Shown here: positions 8,823 through 17,885 of the stretch, in pieces
Layout of the letters: every line of letters begins with the position of its first letter
Position numbering within the stretch: position 1 is the stretch's first letter
Assembly (NCBI GenBank): GCA_005888635.1
Contig: VBAW01000027.1
Coordinates: 1 to 53,663 of the forward strand
DNA length: 53,663 nt
Reading direction: 5' to 3'
From: Candidatus Bathyarchaeota archaeon
Lineage (GTDB): Archaea > Thermoproteota > Bathyarchaeia > 40CM-2-53-6
The notes under the pieces: generated by a model
The model's input: only the letters and a program-made list of their open reading frames with translations
Database searches by the model: none
Told to the model about the DNA's origin: nothing
Made by a program: the position numbers and the translations under genes

Positions 8823-9893
8823 ATGAAAAGCATACTGGTCACTGGAGCGGGGGGAAGTGCGGGCCACAACGTGTGTTGGAGTCTCAGAGTTAGCAAGGAT
8901 GGACGCTCTCTAGTACTGACGGGCGGCGATGTAGATAGGACGAGTATCGAACTAAACATGTGGTTGGATTATTCGTTCCATCTTCCCGGTGCTCATGACC
9001 GTGGATATGTTGCCGCGTTGAACAAAGTCATTGAAAATGAGAAGGTTGAGCTGGTCATGCCACAACCAGACCCGGAGGTCGAGCGAGTCTCGAATGATCG
9101 TTCACGAATCCGGGCGCGGATATTTCTTCCCGACTCCGAAACGGTTTCTACGTGTCTCGACAAATTCGCAGCATTATCTCGATGGCACGAGTCAGGGCTG
9201 CGACAGAAACCAATCCCCATCTCTCACGATGATTCTTCCAATATGCGGAAGCTCCGCCTGCTCGATTATCCGTGTTGGATTCGCGCTCGAGAAGGAGCGG
9301 GTGGCCTCATGAGTTGTAAAGCAACTAGCCCGAGCATCGCGGAATATTGGGTCAAGTTCCATTGGGATCAAGGAATCAAAGCGAACTTCGTCGCGGAGGA
9401 ATATCTTCCAGGAAGAGACTTTTGTTTCATGTCTCTCTGGAATAAAGGTGGCCTGGTCACTTCTATGATTCGCGAGAGGCTGAGCTGGGTGGGCCACCGG
9501 ATCGTAGGCTCTGGAGGCACGTCGAAGCTCAACCGGGTTGTTCATTTGGACACGGTCAACAAGAAAGCAGTGGAAGCGATAAGCGCCGTTTCAAAGAAAC
9601 CTCACGGGATTTTCTGTGTCGATCTAAAGGAGGACGCGAAAGCCGTTCCCTGTCCTACTGAGGTCAACTGTCGGTTCACAACCAATGTTCACTACCTCTC
9701 GCTTGCTTCAATAAAACTTGGACATCCCGAGTGGAATTTTCCGTGGCTTGCAGCGAGATTAGCGCTGGAGGAGGAGATACCCGACTGCGCCAAGACCAAT
9801 GCTCTACCAGATGATTTGTGGTTTACCAAGAACACAGACATGGGCTTTACAATGGTTCGAGGAAATCATTGGAAGGCCGCAGAAGTCTTCTGA
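8823..9893 (+). CDS. ATP-grasp family protein (carboligase-like)
   Basis: 356 residues. The N-terminus ILVTGAGGSAGHNVCWSL is a nucleotide-binding fold like the pre-ATP-grasp domain of CarB-like proteins. The middle (about 155-225) has a lysine and a glycine-rich loop, WIRAREGAGG, and VAEEYLPGRDF, matching the ATP-grasp A/B subdomains. FCVDLKED and TEVNCRFTTN near 265-290 supply the acidic and Asn metal ligands. Proteins of this kind join a carboxylate to an amine and often occur in cell-envelope or sugar modification loci; the AglH-like transferase next door agrees with that. The substrate cannot be read. A CTTATTAG element at 8779-8786 may be its TATA box. Confidence 0.82.
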   Translation: MKSILVTGAGGSAGHNVCWSLRVSKDGRSLVLTGGDVDRTSIELNMWLDYSFHLPGAHDRGYVAALNKVIENEKVELVMPQPDPEVERVSNDRSRIRARIFLPDSETVSTCLDKFAALSRWHESGLRQKPIPISHDDSSNMRKLRLLDYPCWIRAREGAGGLMSCKATSPSIAEYWVKFHWDQGIKANFVAEEYLPGRDFCFMSLWNKGGLVTSMIRERLSWVGHRIVGSGGTSKLNRVVHLDTVNKKAVEAISAVSKKPHGIFCVDLKEDAKAVPCPTEVNCRFTTNVHYLSLASIKLGHPEWNFPWLAARLALEEEIPDCAKTNALPDDLWFTKNTDMGFTMVRGNHWKAAEVF

Positions 9894-9902
9894 GTGCTGA
9901 AT

Positions 9903-10145
9903 CTATTTTCCTCGTCTATGGAAATAGAGCCTTACCTGACGATCCCAAATGAACAGCCACGTCACCGATAGAATGAGAGCAATGAGTGCCTTTGTTGCTG
10001 AGTCAAAATATACCCCAAGAGACAAGCTCGGGTTCAAAAGGTTCAGCGGAGCAACGAATTTGGTAAGAATACCAAACCCAATGAGCATCAGACCCCACTG
10101 CGTTACGAAGACGACCAGTTCGTAGCCAACCGCGCGTCTATTCAT
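9903..10145 (-). CDS. Small two-helix membrane protein
   Basis: 80 residues with two hydrophobic helices: about 8-30 (LVVFVTQWGLMLIGFGILTK) and 48-66 (ALIALILSVTWLFIW), ending in a basic tail (RQVRLYFHRRGK). No named family. It starts one base after the stop codon of the AglH-like transferase gene, so it is almost certainly co-transcribed and may be an accessory subunit of that enzyme. Confidence 0.68.
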   Translation of the reverse strand: MNRRAVGYELVVFVTQWGLMLIGFGILTKFVAPLNLLNPSLSLGVYFDSATKALIALILSVTWLFIWDRQVRLYFHRRGK

Positions 10146-10146
10146 A

Positions 10147-11166
10147 CTAAACCCCTGTGAGCAAGAGCGTGATCACGGCCAAGCTCGTCGATGTCAGGAA
10201 AAGTATCCATATGCTGGATACGATTTCATTCTCGGTGGCCGGACGACCTATGAGTAGTGTTCTGACCAAGGTTAAAGGTGCGCGCGGATCCTCAGAGTCA
10301 GCAAGCCTTCCGTCTGGAAGAAGTTTTGTTGGTTTAGAGGTCAATTCCCTGTGTTCTGTAAAGCGTCGAATCCTGGAGAGGAAGAAGAATGAGTTCTGGA
10401 TGTTGGGGAAGATTGCAACTACGCTTGCGATCTCAGTTTTTCCGAGAATGGCAAGTGCGCCTATGGATGCGCCAATTGATAACTGACCGACATTCCCGGC
10501 GAACGCCCGTGCCGGAAAACGGTTGTAGTACAGGAATCCCAACAGCGAGAACATCAAGCTAGCATAGAGAAAGATAGGCATCGAACCAGCTCCGACGAGC
10601 AATAATCCGATGAGAAGGCCTCCGGCTACTATCGACATCCCCCCGGCCATCGAACCGTTGAGGGGGTCTAGCATGTTGACCGTGTTCGATGTCACGGAAG
10701 TTGCGACAAGTATCGTCAAAGGATAGATTACTGGGAGGTGGTACTGTCCGAACAAGGGTACGTGAAGCATTGAGCTGTAGATTTGACCCGGAAATGCTAT
10801 TCCAAGGATCAATAGGGGCAAGCCGCAGAGAAGTGTGAGGAGTGGCTTGAAGATTCCTCGCATCCTGAGGCGATCATCGAAAGCGCCGACAAGCGCCGCA
10901 AGCCCGACTACAAGAGAGTAGGCAAGAAGCGGTATCGAACTCGCTCCGCCAAGAGTGGCGTAAATCGCCGCGAAGAGGATGAGAGTTATCGGAACTGCCG
11001 AGCCAACCATCTCTGGGACCTTCGGTCGGTTGGGTTTGTGGACGTCGATTCCGATTATTCCATGCTTCGCGTTCCAGTACATGAAGAATCTGGTTAGGGC
11101 GAGAGATACGGGGAACGAGCCGAGGGCGATGAGGATCGCGATCGTGTTCGCCCCGAGCGATGCCAT
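10147..11166 (-). CDS. UDP-GlcNAc:dolichyl/polyprenyl-phosphate GlcNAc-1-P transferase (AglH/DPAGT1-like)
   Basis: Integral membrane enzyme of glycosyltransferase family 4 that moves a sugar-1-phosphate from a UDP-sugar to a polyprenyl phosphate, the first step of N-glycan or envelope glycan assembly. The 339 residues have about ten membrane helices and family motifs: GAFDDRLRMRG near residue 91 (the DD motif), NMLDPLNGSMAGG near 160, and FAGNVGQLSIGA near 224, then the cytosolic FFFLSRIRRFTEHRE. This resembles the eukaryotic GPT/archaeal AglH branch. The ATG at 11166 lies about 28 bases from the shared TATA element at 11191-11198. A two-helix gene follows immediately. Confidence 0.88.
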   Translation of the reverse strand: MASLGANTIAILIALGSFPVSLALTRFFMYWNAKHGIIGIDVHKPNRPKVPEMVGSAVPITLILFAAIYATLGGASSIPLLAYSLVVGLAALVGAFDDRLRMRGIFKPLLTLLCGLPLLILGIAFPGQIYSSMLHVPLFGQYHLPVIYPLTILVATSVTSNTVNMLDPLNGSMAGGMSIVAGGLLIGLLLVGAGSMPIFLYASLMFSLLGFLYYNRFPARAFAGNVGQLSIGASIGALAILGKTEIASVVAIFPNIQNSFFFLSRIRRFTEHRELTSKPTKLLPDGRLADSEDPRAPLTLVRTLLIGRPATENEIVSSIWILFLTSTSLAVITLLLTGV

Positions 11167-11190
11167 GCCGGGATTCAGCGGTCCTGTAGA

Positions 11191-11198
11191 GTATAAAG
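11191..11198. promoter_or_regulatory. Candidate bidirectional TATA box, AglH-like gene / gcvPA
   Basis: GTATAAAG reads as CTTTATAC on the minus strand, so both directions resemble a box. On the minus strand its centre is about 28 bases from the transferase ATG, giving a nearly leaderless transcript. On the plus strand it predicts a start near 11220 and a leader of about 38 bases that contains the GGAGGT site before gcvPA. Confidence 0.4.
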
Positions 11199-11247
11199 CA
11201 ACAGTGTGCTGAAGGAAGGGTTATCAGTGGTTTTGAACCGGCGCACC

Positions 11248-11253
11248 GGAGGT
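11248..11253 (+). promoter_or_regulatory. Shine-Dalgarno site deciding the gcvPA TTG start
   Basis: GGAGGT lies four bases before the TTG at 11258. It is one of the few clear ribosome binding sites in the window and supports this TTG over later ATG codons. Confidence 0.6.
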
Positions 11254-11257
11254 AGTC

Positions 11258-12655
11258 TTGGCTCAAACCAGCCACCCGTTCATCCCTAACTCGAGCGATC
11301 AGCTTCGAAACAGTATGTTGAGGGTGATTGGAATCGGCTCGCTCGACGAGCTCTATTCCGACATTCCACTAGAAGTCCGATTGAACCGACCGTTGAAAGT
11401 GGACGGTTTCGCTTCTGAACAGGAAGTCCGCTCAAGCATCGAGCAACTTTTCAAAGAGAACAAGTCAGGGTCAGACTACAATTCGTTTCTTGGCGCGGGA
11501 ATATACAACCATTACATTCCAGCAGCAGTAAAAGCTATAGTATCGAGAACAGAATTTCAGACCTCATACACACCCTACCAGGCGGAAATCTCTCAAGGTC
11601 TTCTGCAATCGCTCTTTGAATTCGAATCCATGATCCGCGACTTGACCGCTGTAGACGCAGTAAATTCGTCCCTCTACGATGGATCGACGGCTCTCGGAGA
11701 GGCGGCCCGAATGGCAGTTCGGGCGACAGGAAAATACAAGGTGATCGTTCCAAGAAATCTTCACCCCGACAAGCTGTCCGTACTTCGAAACTATACTGAG
11801 CCCGTTGGGATAAGACTCGAAGCCTTCGGGTACGACGAGGAGACAGGAGGTCCGGACCTCAACGATCTTCAGTCAAGACTCGATCGTGAGACGGCGGCAG
11901 TCTATTGTGAAGTGCCTTCGTTTTTCGGAACGTTGGACGCCGATGTTGTTAGAATCCCTTCGCTATGCCATGAGAAGGGGGCCCTCTCGATTATTGGATT
12001 CGACCCGATTTCGCTCGGCGGCCTCAAGCCACCAGGCGAGTACGGTGCTGACATTGTTGTTGCGGAAGGTCAATCTATTTCATCTGAGATGAATTTTGGA
12101 GGTCCGGGACTCGGAATCATCGGTTGCAGGGGAGAGAATCTTCTACGCCAGATTCCGGGTCGACTCATTGGTATGACGACCACAATCAATGGTACGGACA
12201 AGGCGTTCAGCATGGTTCTTCAAACGAGAGAACAACACATCCGCCGAGAAAGAGCCACGTCCAACATCTGCACGAACGAGGCTCTCCTTGGCATTGGGGC
12301 AGCTGCCTATCTTTCACTTCTAGGACCCAAGGGATTACACGACTTGTTCGAATCCATCCTCGTAAAGACGAGGTACGCCATCAAGAGGCTCCAAGAATTA
12401 CCGAAGGCCTCGGTCCCAAGGTTTGAAACCCAACATTACCAAGAGTTCGTTGTCGCATTCAAACGAGCTCCAGGCATCACATCAAAGATTAACCGCAGAC
12501 TTCTCCTCGCGGGCATGCATGGTGGCAAGAGCCTGGTCGGGGACTTTCCCGAGCTTGGTGAAAGCTCGCTTCTCTGCGTGACAGAAATCAACACGGGCGA
12601 AGCCATCGATCGATTTTCGGGTCTGATGACGAAGCTTCTGAGAGGTTCGAGATAA
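11258..12655 (+). CDS. gcvPA: Glycine dehydrogenase (decarboxylating) subunit 1
   Basis: N-terminal half of the split P-protein of the glycine cleavage system, which decarboxylates glycine with PLP and passes the methylamine group to lipoyl-GcvH. The 465 residues follow the family closely: FLGAGIYNHYIPAAVK near 75, the TSYTPYQAEISQGLLQSLFEFES block near 97, and GGPGLGIIGCRG near 280. This subunit lacks the PLP lysine, which is in subunit 2. The start is TTG with a strong Shine-Dalgarno site. Its stop overlaps the ATG of gcvPB (TAATG), so the two are translationally coupled. GcvT, GcvH and lipoamide dehydrogenase are not in the window. Confidence 0.96.
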   Translation: MAQTSHPFIPNSSDQLRNSMLRVIGIGSLDELYSDIPLEVRLNRPLKVDGFASEQEVRSSIEQLFKENKSGSDYNSFLGAGIYNHYIPAAVKAIVSRTEFQTSYTPYQAEISQGLLQSLFEFESMIRDLTAVDAVNSSLYDGSTALGEAARMAVRATGKYKVIVPRNLHPDKLSVLRNYTEPVGIRLEAFGYDEETGGPDLNDLQSRLDRETAAVYCEVPSFFGTLDADVVRIPSLCHEKGALSIIGFDPISLGGLKPPGEYGADIVVAEGQSISSEMNFGGPGLGIIGCRGENLLRQIPGRLIGMTTTINGTDKAFSMVLQTREQHIRRERATSNICTNEALLGIGAAAYLSLLGPKGLHDLFESILVKTRYAIKRLQELPKASVPRFETQHYQEFVVAFKRAPGITSKINRRLLLAGMHGGKSLVGDFPELGESSLLCVTEINTGEAIDRFSGLMTKLLRGSR

Positions 12656-14238
12656 TGTATCATCAAGCTACCTGGGACGAACCGCTCATTATCGAAAAGT
12701 CCCAAGCCGGTAAGAGAGGCCATATCCCGACGGGGCCTAGCGACATTGAGAGAAAGATTGCTGGTGATCTCGGGAGTGCTGTGCCGATGGCTCTGAGAAG
12801 AAACGGTCTTCCCCCTCTCCCTGAGGTCTCGGAGCCCGAAGTTATTCGTCACTTCGTCCGACTCTCCCAGGAGAACTACTCGCCCGATCTGGGAATCTAT
12901 CCCTTGGGTAGTTGTACTATGAAGTACAATCCGAAATCGGCCGAGTTAGCGGTCTCGACTCACAAGCTGGAGAAGCTTCATCCTGAACAGGACGAATCGA
13001 CGGTCCAAGGGATGCTTGCGATGCTGTTCCGTTTGGACAAGATCTTGGCAGAGATTACGGGGATGAGCCGTATGTCCCTCCAGCCTGCGGCTGGTGCCCA
13101 CGGGGAGTACTTGGGGTGCCTCATCATTCGATCCTATCATCGTTCGAGGGGGGAGCTGGAGAAGAGAACGGAAATGATTGTGCCAGACTCGTCACATGGC
13201 ACGAACCCAGCCAGCGCGGCCATGGCCGGGTTCAAGGTCATGGTTGTTCCGTCGAACTCCGAAGGGATGGTTGACCTCGAAGAACTGAAGAAACTAGCGG
13301 GTCCGAACACGGCGGGACTGATGATTACGAATCCCAACACGTTAGGAATTTTCGAGAAGAATATTCTCGAAATCGCAAAGGTCGTCCACCAGGCAGGGGG
13401 CTTGCTCTACTATGATGGAGCGAATTTCAATCCATTGCTTGGAAAGGTCCGACCCGGCGACATGGGCTTCGACATTGTCCACCTGAATCTTCACAAGACT
13501 TTCGCGACTCCACACGGGGGTGGAGGCCCGGGCGCGGGCCCAGTGGGCGTGACCAAAGAGCTGGAACGCTACTTGCCGATTCCCTTGATAGGATTTGATG
13601 GGAAGAAGTATTTCTACGATTACAATGTTCCAGATACGGTCGGAAAGATCAGAGCGTTCCACGGCAACATTGGAATTCTCGTCCGCGCCTATGCATACAT
13701 CACGAGCCTGGGTGCGGAGGGACTCAAGACAGTCGCAGAGACTGCCGTCCTCAACACAAACTACATCCTGTCTCGGATTCTAGCAAGCGGCACATACGAC
13801 CTTCCCTTCGCTCGAGCTAGGAAGCACGAGTTTGTTCTCAGTGCAAAGAAGCTCTACGATTCAACAGGGGTTAGGGCGATGGATCTTGCGAAACGAATGC
13901 TAGACAAAGGCGTCCACGCTCCGACCACATATTTTCCGCAGATCGTGGACGAAGCTCTGATGGTGGAAGTTCCAGAGACTGAGAGTCTTGCAGATCTAGA
14001 TCAACTAGTTGAGGCTCTTCTCGGAGTGTATCGTGAAGCTCAGACTAATCCAGAACTCGTGAAGGATGCGCCGCACTATGCATCCGTCAGGCGGATCGAT
14101 GATGTGAAAGCCTCTCATCCGAAGACTCTGACACTGCATTGGAACAATCCGACGTTATTGGAGAATCGCAAAGTCTCGAACGAAGAGATATCTTCCCAAG
14201 AGTCGAAGTCGCGATTGACATCTCCGCCTAGCAGATAG
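12655..14238 (+). CDS. gcvPB: Glycine dehydrogenase (decarboxylating) subunit 2
   Basis: C-terminal, PLP-binding half of the split glycine decarboxylase. The PLP lysine is Lys281 in LNLHKTFATPHGG, followed by the glycine-rich GGPGAGPVGV loop. Other family blocks are YPLGSCTMKYNP near 82, SLQPAAGAHGEY near 141 and DSSHGTNPASAAMAG near 178. The 527 residues are slightly longer than typical, with a Ser-rich C-terminal tail after about 500. It overlaps gcvPA by one base and forms the heterotetramer with it. Confidence 0.96.
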   Translation: MYHQATWDEPLIIEKSQAGKRGHIPTGPSDIERKIAGDLGSAVPMALRRNGLPPLPEVSEPEVIRHFVRLSQENYSPDLGIYPLGSCTMKYNPKSAELAVSTHKLEKLHPEQDESTVQGMLAMLFRLDKILAEITGMSRMSLQPAAGAHGEYLGCLIIRSYHRSRGELEKRTEMIVPDSSHGTNPASAAMAGFKVMVVPSNSEGMVDLEELKKLAGPNTAGLMITNPNTLGIFEKNILEIAKVVHQAGGLLYYDGANFNPLLGKVRPGDMGFDIVHLNLHKTFATPHGGGGPGAGPVGVTKELERYLPIPLIGFDGKKYFYDYNVPDTVGKIRAFHGNIGILVRAYAYITSLGAEGLKTVAETAVLNTNYILSRILASGTYDLPFARARKHEFVLSAKKLYDSTGVRAMDLAKRMLDKGVHAPTTYFPQIVDEALMVEVPETESLADLDQLVEALLGVYREAQTNPELVKDAPHYASVRRIDDVKASHPKTLTLHWNNPTLLENRKVSNEEISSQESKSRLTSPPSR

Positions 14239-14357
14239 TTAACGCGCGAGTCTCCCGTTTGGACAAATGCGTGCTTCGCATGACCCTACTATTTTATAAA
14301 TGGATATGCACTTTGAGCTATTTCGTATTCGAATCGTAATACCTCTGCTTAGGATTC

Positions 14358-14369
14358 GTATATATCAAA
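14358..14369 (+). promoter_or_regulatory. Candidate TATA box of the FtsZ-like gene
   Basis: GTATATATCAAA is one of the best TATA-like elements in the window. Its centre is 30 bases from the TTG at 14393, predicting a leader of only a few bases. A second AT-rich box (TTTTATAAATGG, about 14291-14302) lies upstream in the same gap. Confidence 0.5.
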
Positions 14370-14392
14370 GTCAGTAGTTTCACTGGGCTATC

Positions 14393-15436
14393 TTGTCGAC
14401 TGAAGAAATAGTCTCTCATCAGCCACTATCATCTCACAGCTCACAAGTAGCAATTGTTGGAGTAGGTGGAGCCGGTAACAATCTTCTGAGCCAGGCAATC
14501 GATGGAGGAATCAGTCCGAGAAACTGCGTAGCAGTGAACACTGATCGCGGCCAGTTATCAGAATCCAGAGCACGGAACAAGGTCCTTCTGGCCGACTCAA
14601 CAGAGACTAACTCTCCATTGACGAGGCAGCGAGGTGGAGAAGGTCAACTGTTAGCTTACAGAGTATCCCCGTTTACCCGGGAATCTGATTTCACAATTCT
14701 ACTGACGGGTCTTGGAGGAGCGACCGGGACGAAGGCGGCTCCTCTGATCGCGCAGTGGCACCGAGACCGAGTCAGACCTATAGTGTCAGTAGTAGCCTTG
14801 CCTTTCATCCATGAGCGAGAGAGACGCTTCGTGGCTCTTCGAGGTTTGAAGAAGATGGTCGAAGCATGCGATTGCACGGTCATCGTCGACAATTCTGTCG
14901 AAAAGCTGGCTCTCCTAGATTCGAAAAGGGTCGCAGATGAAACAGCAGCACTCGCCGTGCGTGGTCTTTCGGAAGTGGTCGCTTCGAGCGACCAGATGAT
15001 TAGTCATCAGATCCTGAACATCCTCTCATTGGGATCGGTTGCGACTGTATGCATCGGTCCAGTAGAATCGAGAGAAAGAGTCCAGTCAGCAGTATCAAAT
15101 GCCCTAACGACTCCATCTGCGAGTCTCCCGTTGACGAAAGCCAAAGGAGCTGTCCTCCTCTTCAGAGGAATCGAGCCACTCAATAATGGTCAAGCAGCCC
15201 AAGCCTACGAAGCGATCTCGTCTCTGGTGGGTCATGACGTGGATTTCGTCCATGTGAGTACTAGATGTCAAGCACGGTCGAGCCTGTCGATATTCTTGTC
15301 AGGATACACCTACGACATGGCACTCGGAACTGTTGACGATCTGATCGAAGACTTGTACGATATGGAATATGGACTCGAATCAAAGGCGACTAGAGTCGGC
15401 GTGCGAATGCCACTCTACGAGATGGAGCTGGCTTAG
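14393..15436 (+). CDS. FtsZ/tubulin-superfamily protein with degenerate GTPase site
   Basis: 347 residues of the tubulin/FtsZ fold. The T1 nucleotide loop is intact (GVGGAGNN, residues 23-30). The tubulin signature is altered: GLGGATGTKAAP (106-117) has Ala and Lys where FtsZ has Gly (GGGTGTGAAP). The T7 synergy loop, expected as N-x-D-x-x-D, aligns with ISHQILN (about 203-209) and has no aspartate, so GTP hydrolysis between subunits should be lost. Divergent FtsZ homologues of this kind are known from thaumarchaea, where division uses Cdv/ESCRT proteins. A regulatory or structural role is therefore more likely than ring constriction. TTG start; convergent with the PHP gene. Confidence 0.85.
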   Translation: MSTEEIVSHQPLSSHSSQVAIVGVGGAGNNLLSQAIDGGISPRNCVAVNTDRGQLSESRARNKVLLADSTETNSPLTRQRGGEGQLLAYRVSPFTRESDFTILLTGLGGATGTKAAPLIAQWHRDRVRPIVSVVALPFIHERERRFVALRGLKKMVEACDCTVIVDNSVEKLALLDSKRVADETAALAVRGLSEVVASSDQMISHQILNILSLGSVATVCIGPVESRERVQSAVSNALTTPSASLPLTKAKGAVLLFRGIEPLNNGQAAQAYEAISSLVGHDVDFVHVSTRCQARSSLSIFLSGYTYDMALGTVDDLIEDLYDMEYGLESKATRVGVRMPLYEMELA

Positions 15437-15443
15437 CAACTTT

Positions 15444-16061
15444 TCATCTGATGATTTTTCGCACTCTATCACTGAAATGATAAGGTCGTCCTTCAGGAGC
15501 AACCCGTCCGTTTCTTATCGCATTTAGAACTGAAGCAATGTTTCTCGATTCGACGTCAACAATCGTGTATGCCTTTCCTATTGTTTCCGGAATATGCGAG
15601 TCGCTGCCGGCGGTTTGTGGCAGTTTCCTTTTCTCAGCGAAGGTTCTCGCTCGTTTCCAAGTGATGGAGTGGAGCATGCTGGCGGAGTTGATCACTTCGA
15701 TCGCGTTAGGCATAGTCGTTAGGATTTCTGGGTTTAACGCTGAGCGAAGAAAGTCGTACGGATGTGCTACTATCGAGACGCCCCCTAGCCGCTTGATTTG
15801 TAGGATTGTTTCATCGGCAGACAATCCTCTCGGGACGGTGTCTGATACGCCGAGGCCGATAATGTGTCCATCGCGGCTGGAGACTTCTATTCCAGGAATG
15901 ATGAGTAGTTCTGATGGAACGTCTCTTGCTAATACGTTATGGTCTGTTATCGCAAGACCGTCGAGGCCTCTGTCCTTACCCCTTGGGACCAGTTCGTCTG
16001 GTCGAGTATGAGCATCCGAGGATGCGGTCGTGTGGACGTGAAGGTCAAGCTTCAGCTTCAA
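15444..16061 (-). CDS. PHP-domain phosphoesterase
   Basis: 205 residues of the polymerase-and-histidinol-phosphatase fold, a metal-dependent phosphoesterase. Metal ligands are visible in order: DLHVHT (residues 6-11), the ITDHN motif near 39, E near 59 in PGIEVSS, AHPYD near 100 and GSDSHIPE near 153. The family contains small-nucleotide and sugar-phosphate phosphatases (RNase AM/YciV-like and others); the substrate is not visible. It begins inside the last codons of the MetRS gene (17-base overlap) on the same strand, so it is co-transcribed with it. Confidence 0.9.
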   Translation of the reverse strand: MKLKLDLHVHTTASSDAHTRPDELVPRGKDRGLDGLAITDHNVLARDVPSELLIIPGIEVSSRDGHIIGLGVSDTVPRGLSADETILQIKRLGGVSIVAHPYDFLRSALNPEILTTMPNAIEVINSASMLHSITWKRARTFAEKRKLPQTAGSDSHIPETIGKAYTIVDVESRNIASVLNAIRNGRVAPEGRPYHFSDRVRKIIR

Positions 16062-17748
16062 TAGTTGTCCCGCTCCGTATTTCTTCGAGCTTGGTTCGGA
16101 GATTCTCAGCTGACACTTTGTGGAAGAGTGGTTTCATAGGCCTGATTTTAGCACCGGGCTTCACGGTGATCGTGCCTGCCAGTTTCCAGTTCGGCTTCTT
16201 TCCTTGGAAGATGCTTCGATGGATTTGTGTCGCGGTTATCGGGAGGAATGGTTGGAGTTGTATTCCAATCGTGCCAACAATCTGGGCGGCTACGCCCAGG
16301 GTCTGACCGGCCTCTGGGGGGTCTGTCTTGAACGAGTGCCATGGTGCGCTCTCGTTCAGATAGCGGTTGCCTTCTCTTGCTAACTGAACGACTTGTTCGA
16401 GGCCTTCTTTCAATCGAAAGCGTTCAAGCTTCTCGTCGAGACGTTTCGGCGACTCCTGAAGAATATTGAAGATGGCTTGATCTCGCTCTTTGTTGGCGGT
16501 GAATTTCGGGATCTTGTTCTTGAATCTTGTACTGATGAAAGTGATGGTTCGATGGATGAAGTTGCCTAGGACATCGTTGAGTTCTGTATTGATCTTCCGT
16601 TCGAATTCTTCCCAGGTGAAGTTTGTGTCTCTCTGTTCGGGGCGGAGGCTGATGAGCGCATAGCGCCAATATTCAGAGTCTTCGAGTTTTAGCGCTTCGT
16701 CTATCCAGACGCCGATCTTGCGGCTTTTAGAGAATCTTTGGCCTTCGAATTGTATGTATTCTGTGCTGGCTACTTCCCATGGTAGGTTGTATCCTTCGTG
16801 GCTGGCGAGTAGTAGGCCGGGGAATACGATGACGTGGAAGGGGATGTTGTCTTTGCCTATGAAGTGGATGTTGCGGCTGGCGGGGTCTAGCCAGTATTTC
16901 TTCCACTGGCCGGGTCTCTTGTTCTTCTCTGCCCATTCTTTGACTGCGCTCATGTAGCCGAGGACTGCTTCCATCCAGACGTAGATGGTCTTGTCCTCGG
17001 CGCCTTTGAAGGGTGCGGGGATGCCCCAGGCTAGGTCGCGGGTTAGCGAGCGGGGTTTCAGTCCATCTCGTATCCAGCTCAGGCTGAAGTTTCTAGCATT
17101 CTCTGGGAGGTTCGGATTCTCCTCAACGTACTTTTTCAATTGGTCTGAAAGTTTGGGGAGGTCGAAGAACCAGCTGGCCGACTCTTTCATTACAGGTGTG
17201 CTGTGGTCAAGGACACAATATGGATTGATCAGATCCTTCGGGTCGAGTACTCGGCCGCAGTTGTCGCACTGGTCTCCTCGGGCAGGGATGTAGTGGCAGT
17301 ATGGACATTCTCCTTCTACGAACCTGTCTGGCAGGAAGCGCTTGTCGTTTTCGCAGTATGGCAGGATGATGTTCTGTTTGAAGACATATCCGTTCTTGTC
17401 GAGGGTGCGATAGAATTCTTGGACGAACTTCTTGTGAACAGGACTTTCTGTTCGTGTGTAGTTGTCGAATTGAATGTTGAACTGCTTGATGCAGCGGGTG
17501 AAGATTCGATGATACTGGTTGGTTAGCTGGCGGGGTGTGATCTTGCGTTTTATTGCTTCAACTTCTATTGGCGCGCCGTGCTCGTCGCTGCCAGACACCA
17601 TGACGACGTCTTCGCCTTTCAATCTCAAGTAGCGCGAGTAGACGTCGGCTGAGAGTAGGTGTGTGAATGTTCCTAGGTGGGGTCTGTCGTTGACGTATGG
17701 CCAGGCGCTGCAGACTACCCATCTTCCCAGTCGACTGTCATCCTCCAC
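16045..17748 (-). CDS. metG: Methionyl-tRNA synthetase (catalytic, archaeal type)
   Basis: Class I aminoacyl-tRNA synthetase charging initiator and elongator tRNA-Met. The 567 residues include the HIGH-like motif PHLGT (near 24), the knuckle zinc site with CPYC and CDNC (near 144-162), SDEHG near 54 and the KMSKS-like FSKSR near 337. The anticodon-binding helical domain follows. There is no C-terminal EMAP/Arc1p-like tRNA-binding domain, as is common in archaea where it is a separate protein. The ATG at 17748 fits the conserved WVVCSAWPYVNDRPH start. Confidence 0.96.
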   Translation of the reverse strand: MEDDSRLGRWVVCSAWPYVNDRPHLGTFTHLLSADVYSRYLRLKGEDVVMVSGSDEHGAPIEVEAIKRKITPRQLTNQYHRIFTRCIKQFNIQFDNYTRTESPVHKKFVQEFYRTLDKNGYVFKQNIILPYCENDKRFLPDRFVEGECPYCHYIPARGDQCDNCGRVLDPKDLINPYCVLDHSTPVMKESASWFFDLPKLSDQLKKYVEENPNLPENARNFSLSWIRDGLKPRSLTRDLAWGIPAPFKGAEDKTIYVWMEAVLGYMSAVKEWAEKNKRPGQWKKYWLDPASRNIHFIGKDNIPFHVIVFPGLLLASHEGYNLPWEVASTEYIQFEGQRFSKSRKIGVWIDEALKLEDSEYWRYALISLRPEQRDTNFTWEEFERKINTELNDVLGNFIHRTITFISTRFKNKIPKFTANKERDQAIFNILQESPKRLDEKLERFRLKEGLEQVVQLAREGNRYLNESAPWHSFKTDPPEAGQTLGVAAQIVGTIGIQLQPFLPITATQIHRSIFQGKKPNWKLAGTITVKPGAKIRPMKPLFHKVSAENLRTKLEEIRSGTTIEAEA

Positions 17749-17885
17749 TATTCTTTGAGCGATCGCGGTTGTCGTTTTGTTCTCGGCTCGGATTGTGATA
17801 AGCGTTTGTGGAAGAATCTGATCGTGAAGATTCTCTGTTAAGTCGACTGGACTTGTAGTGGGACTCGGCTAGGGATAATTGGATG

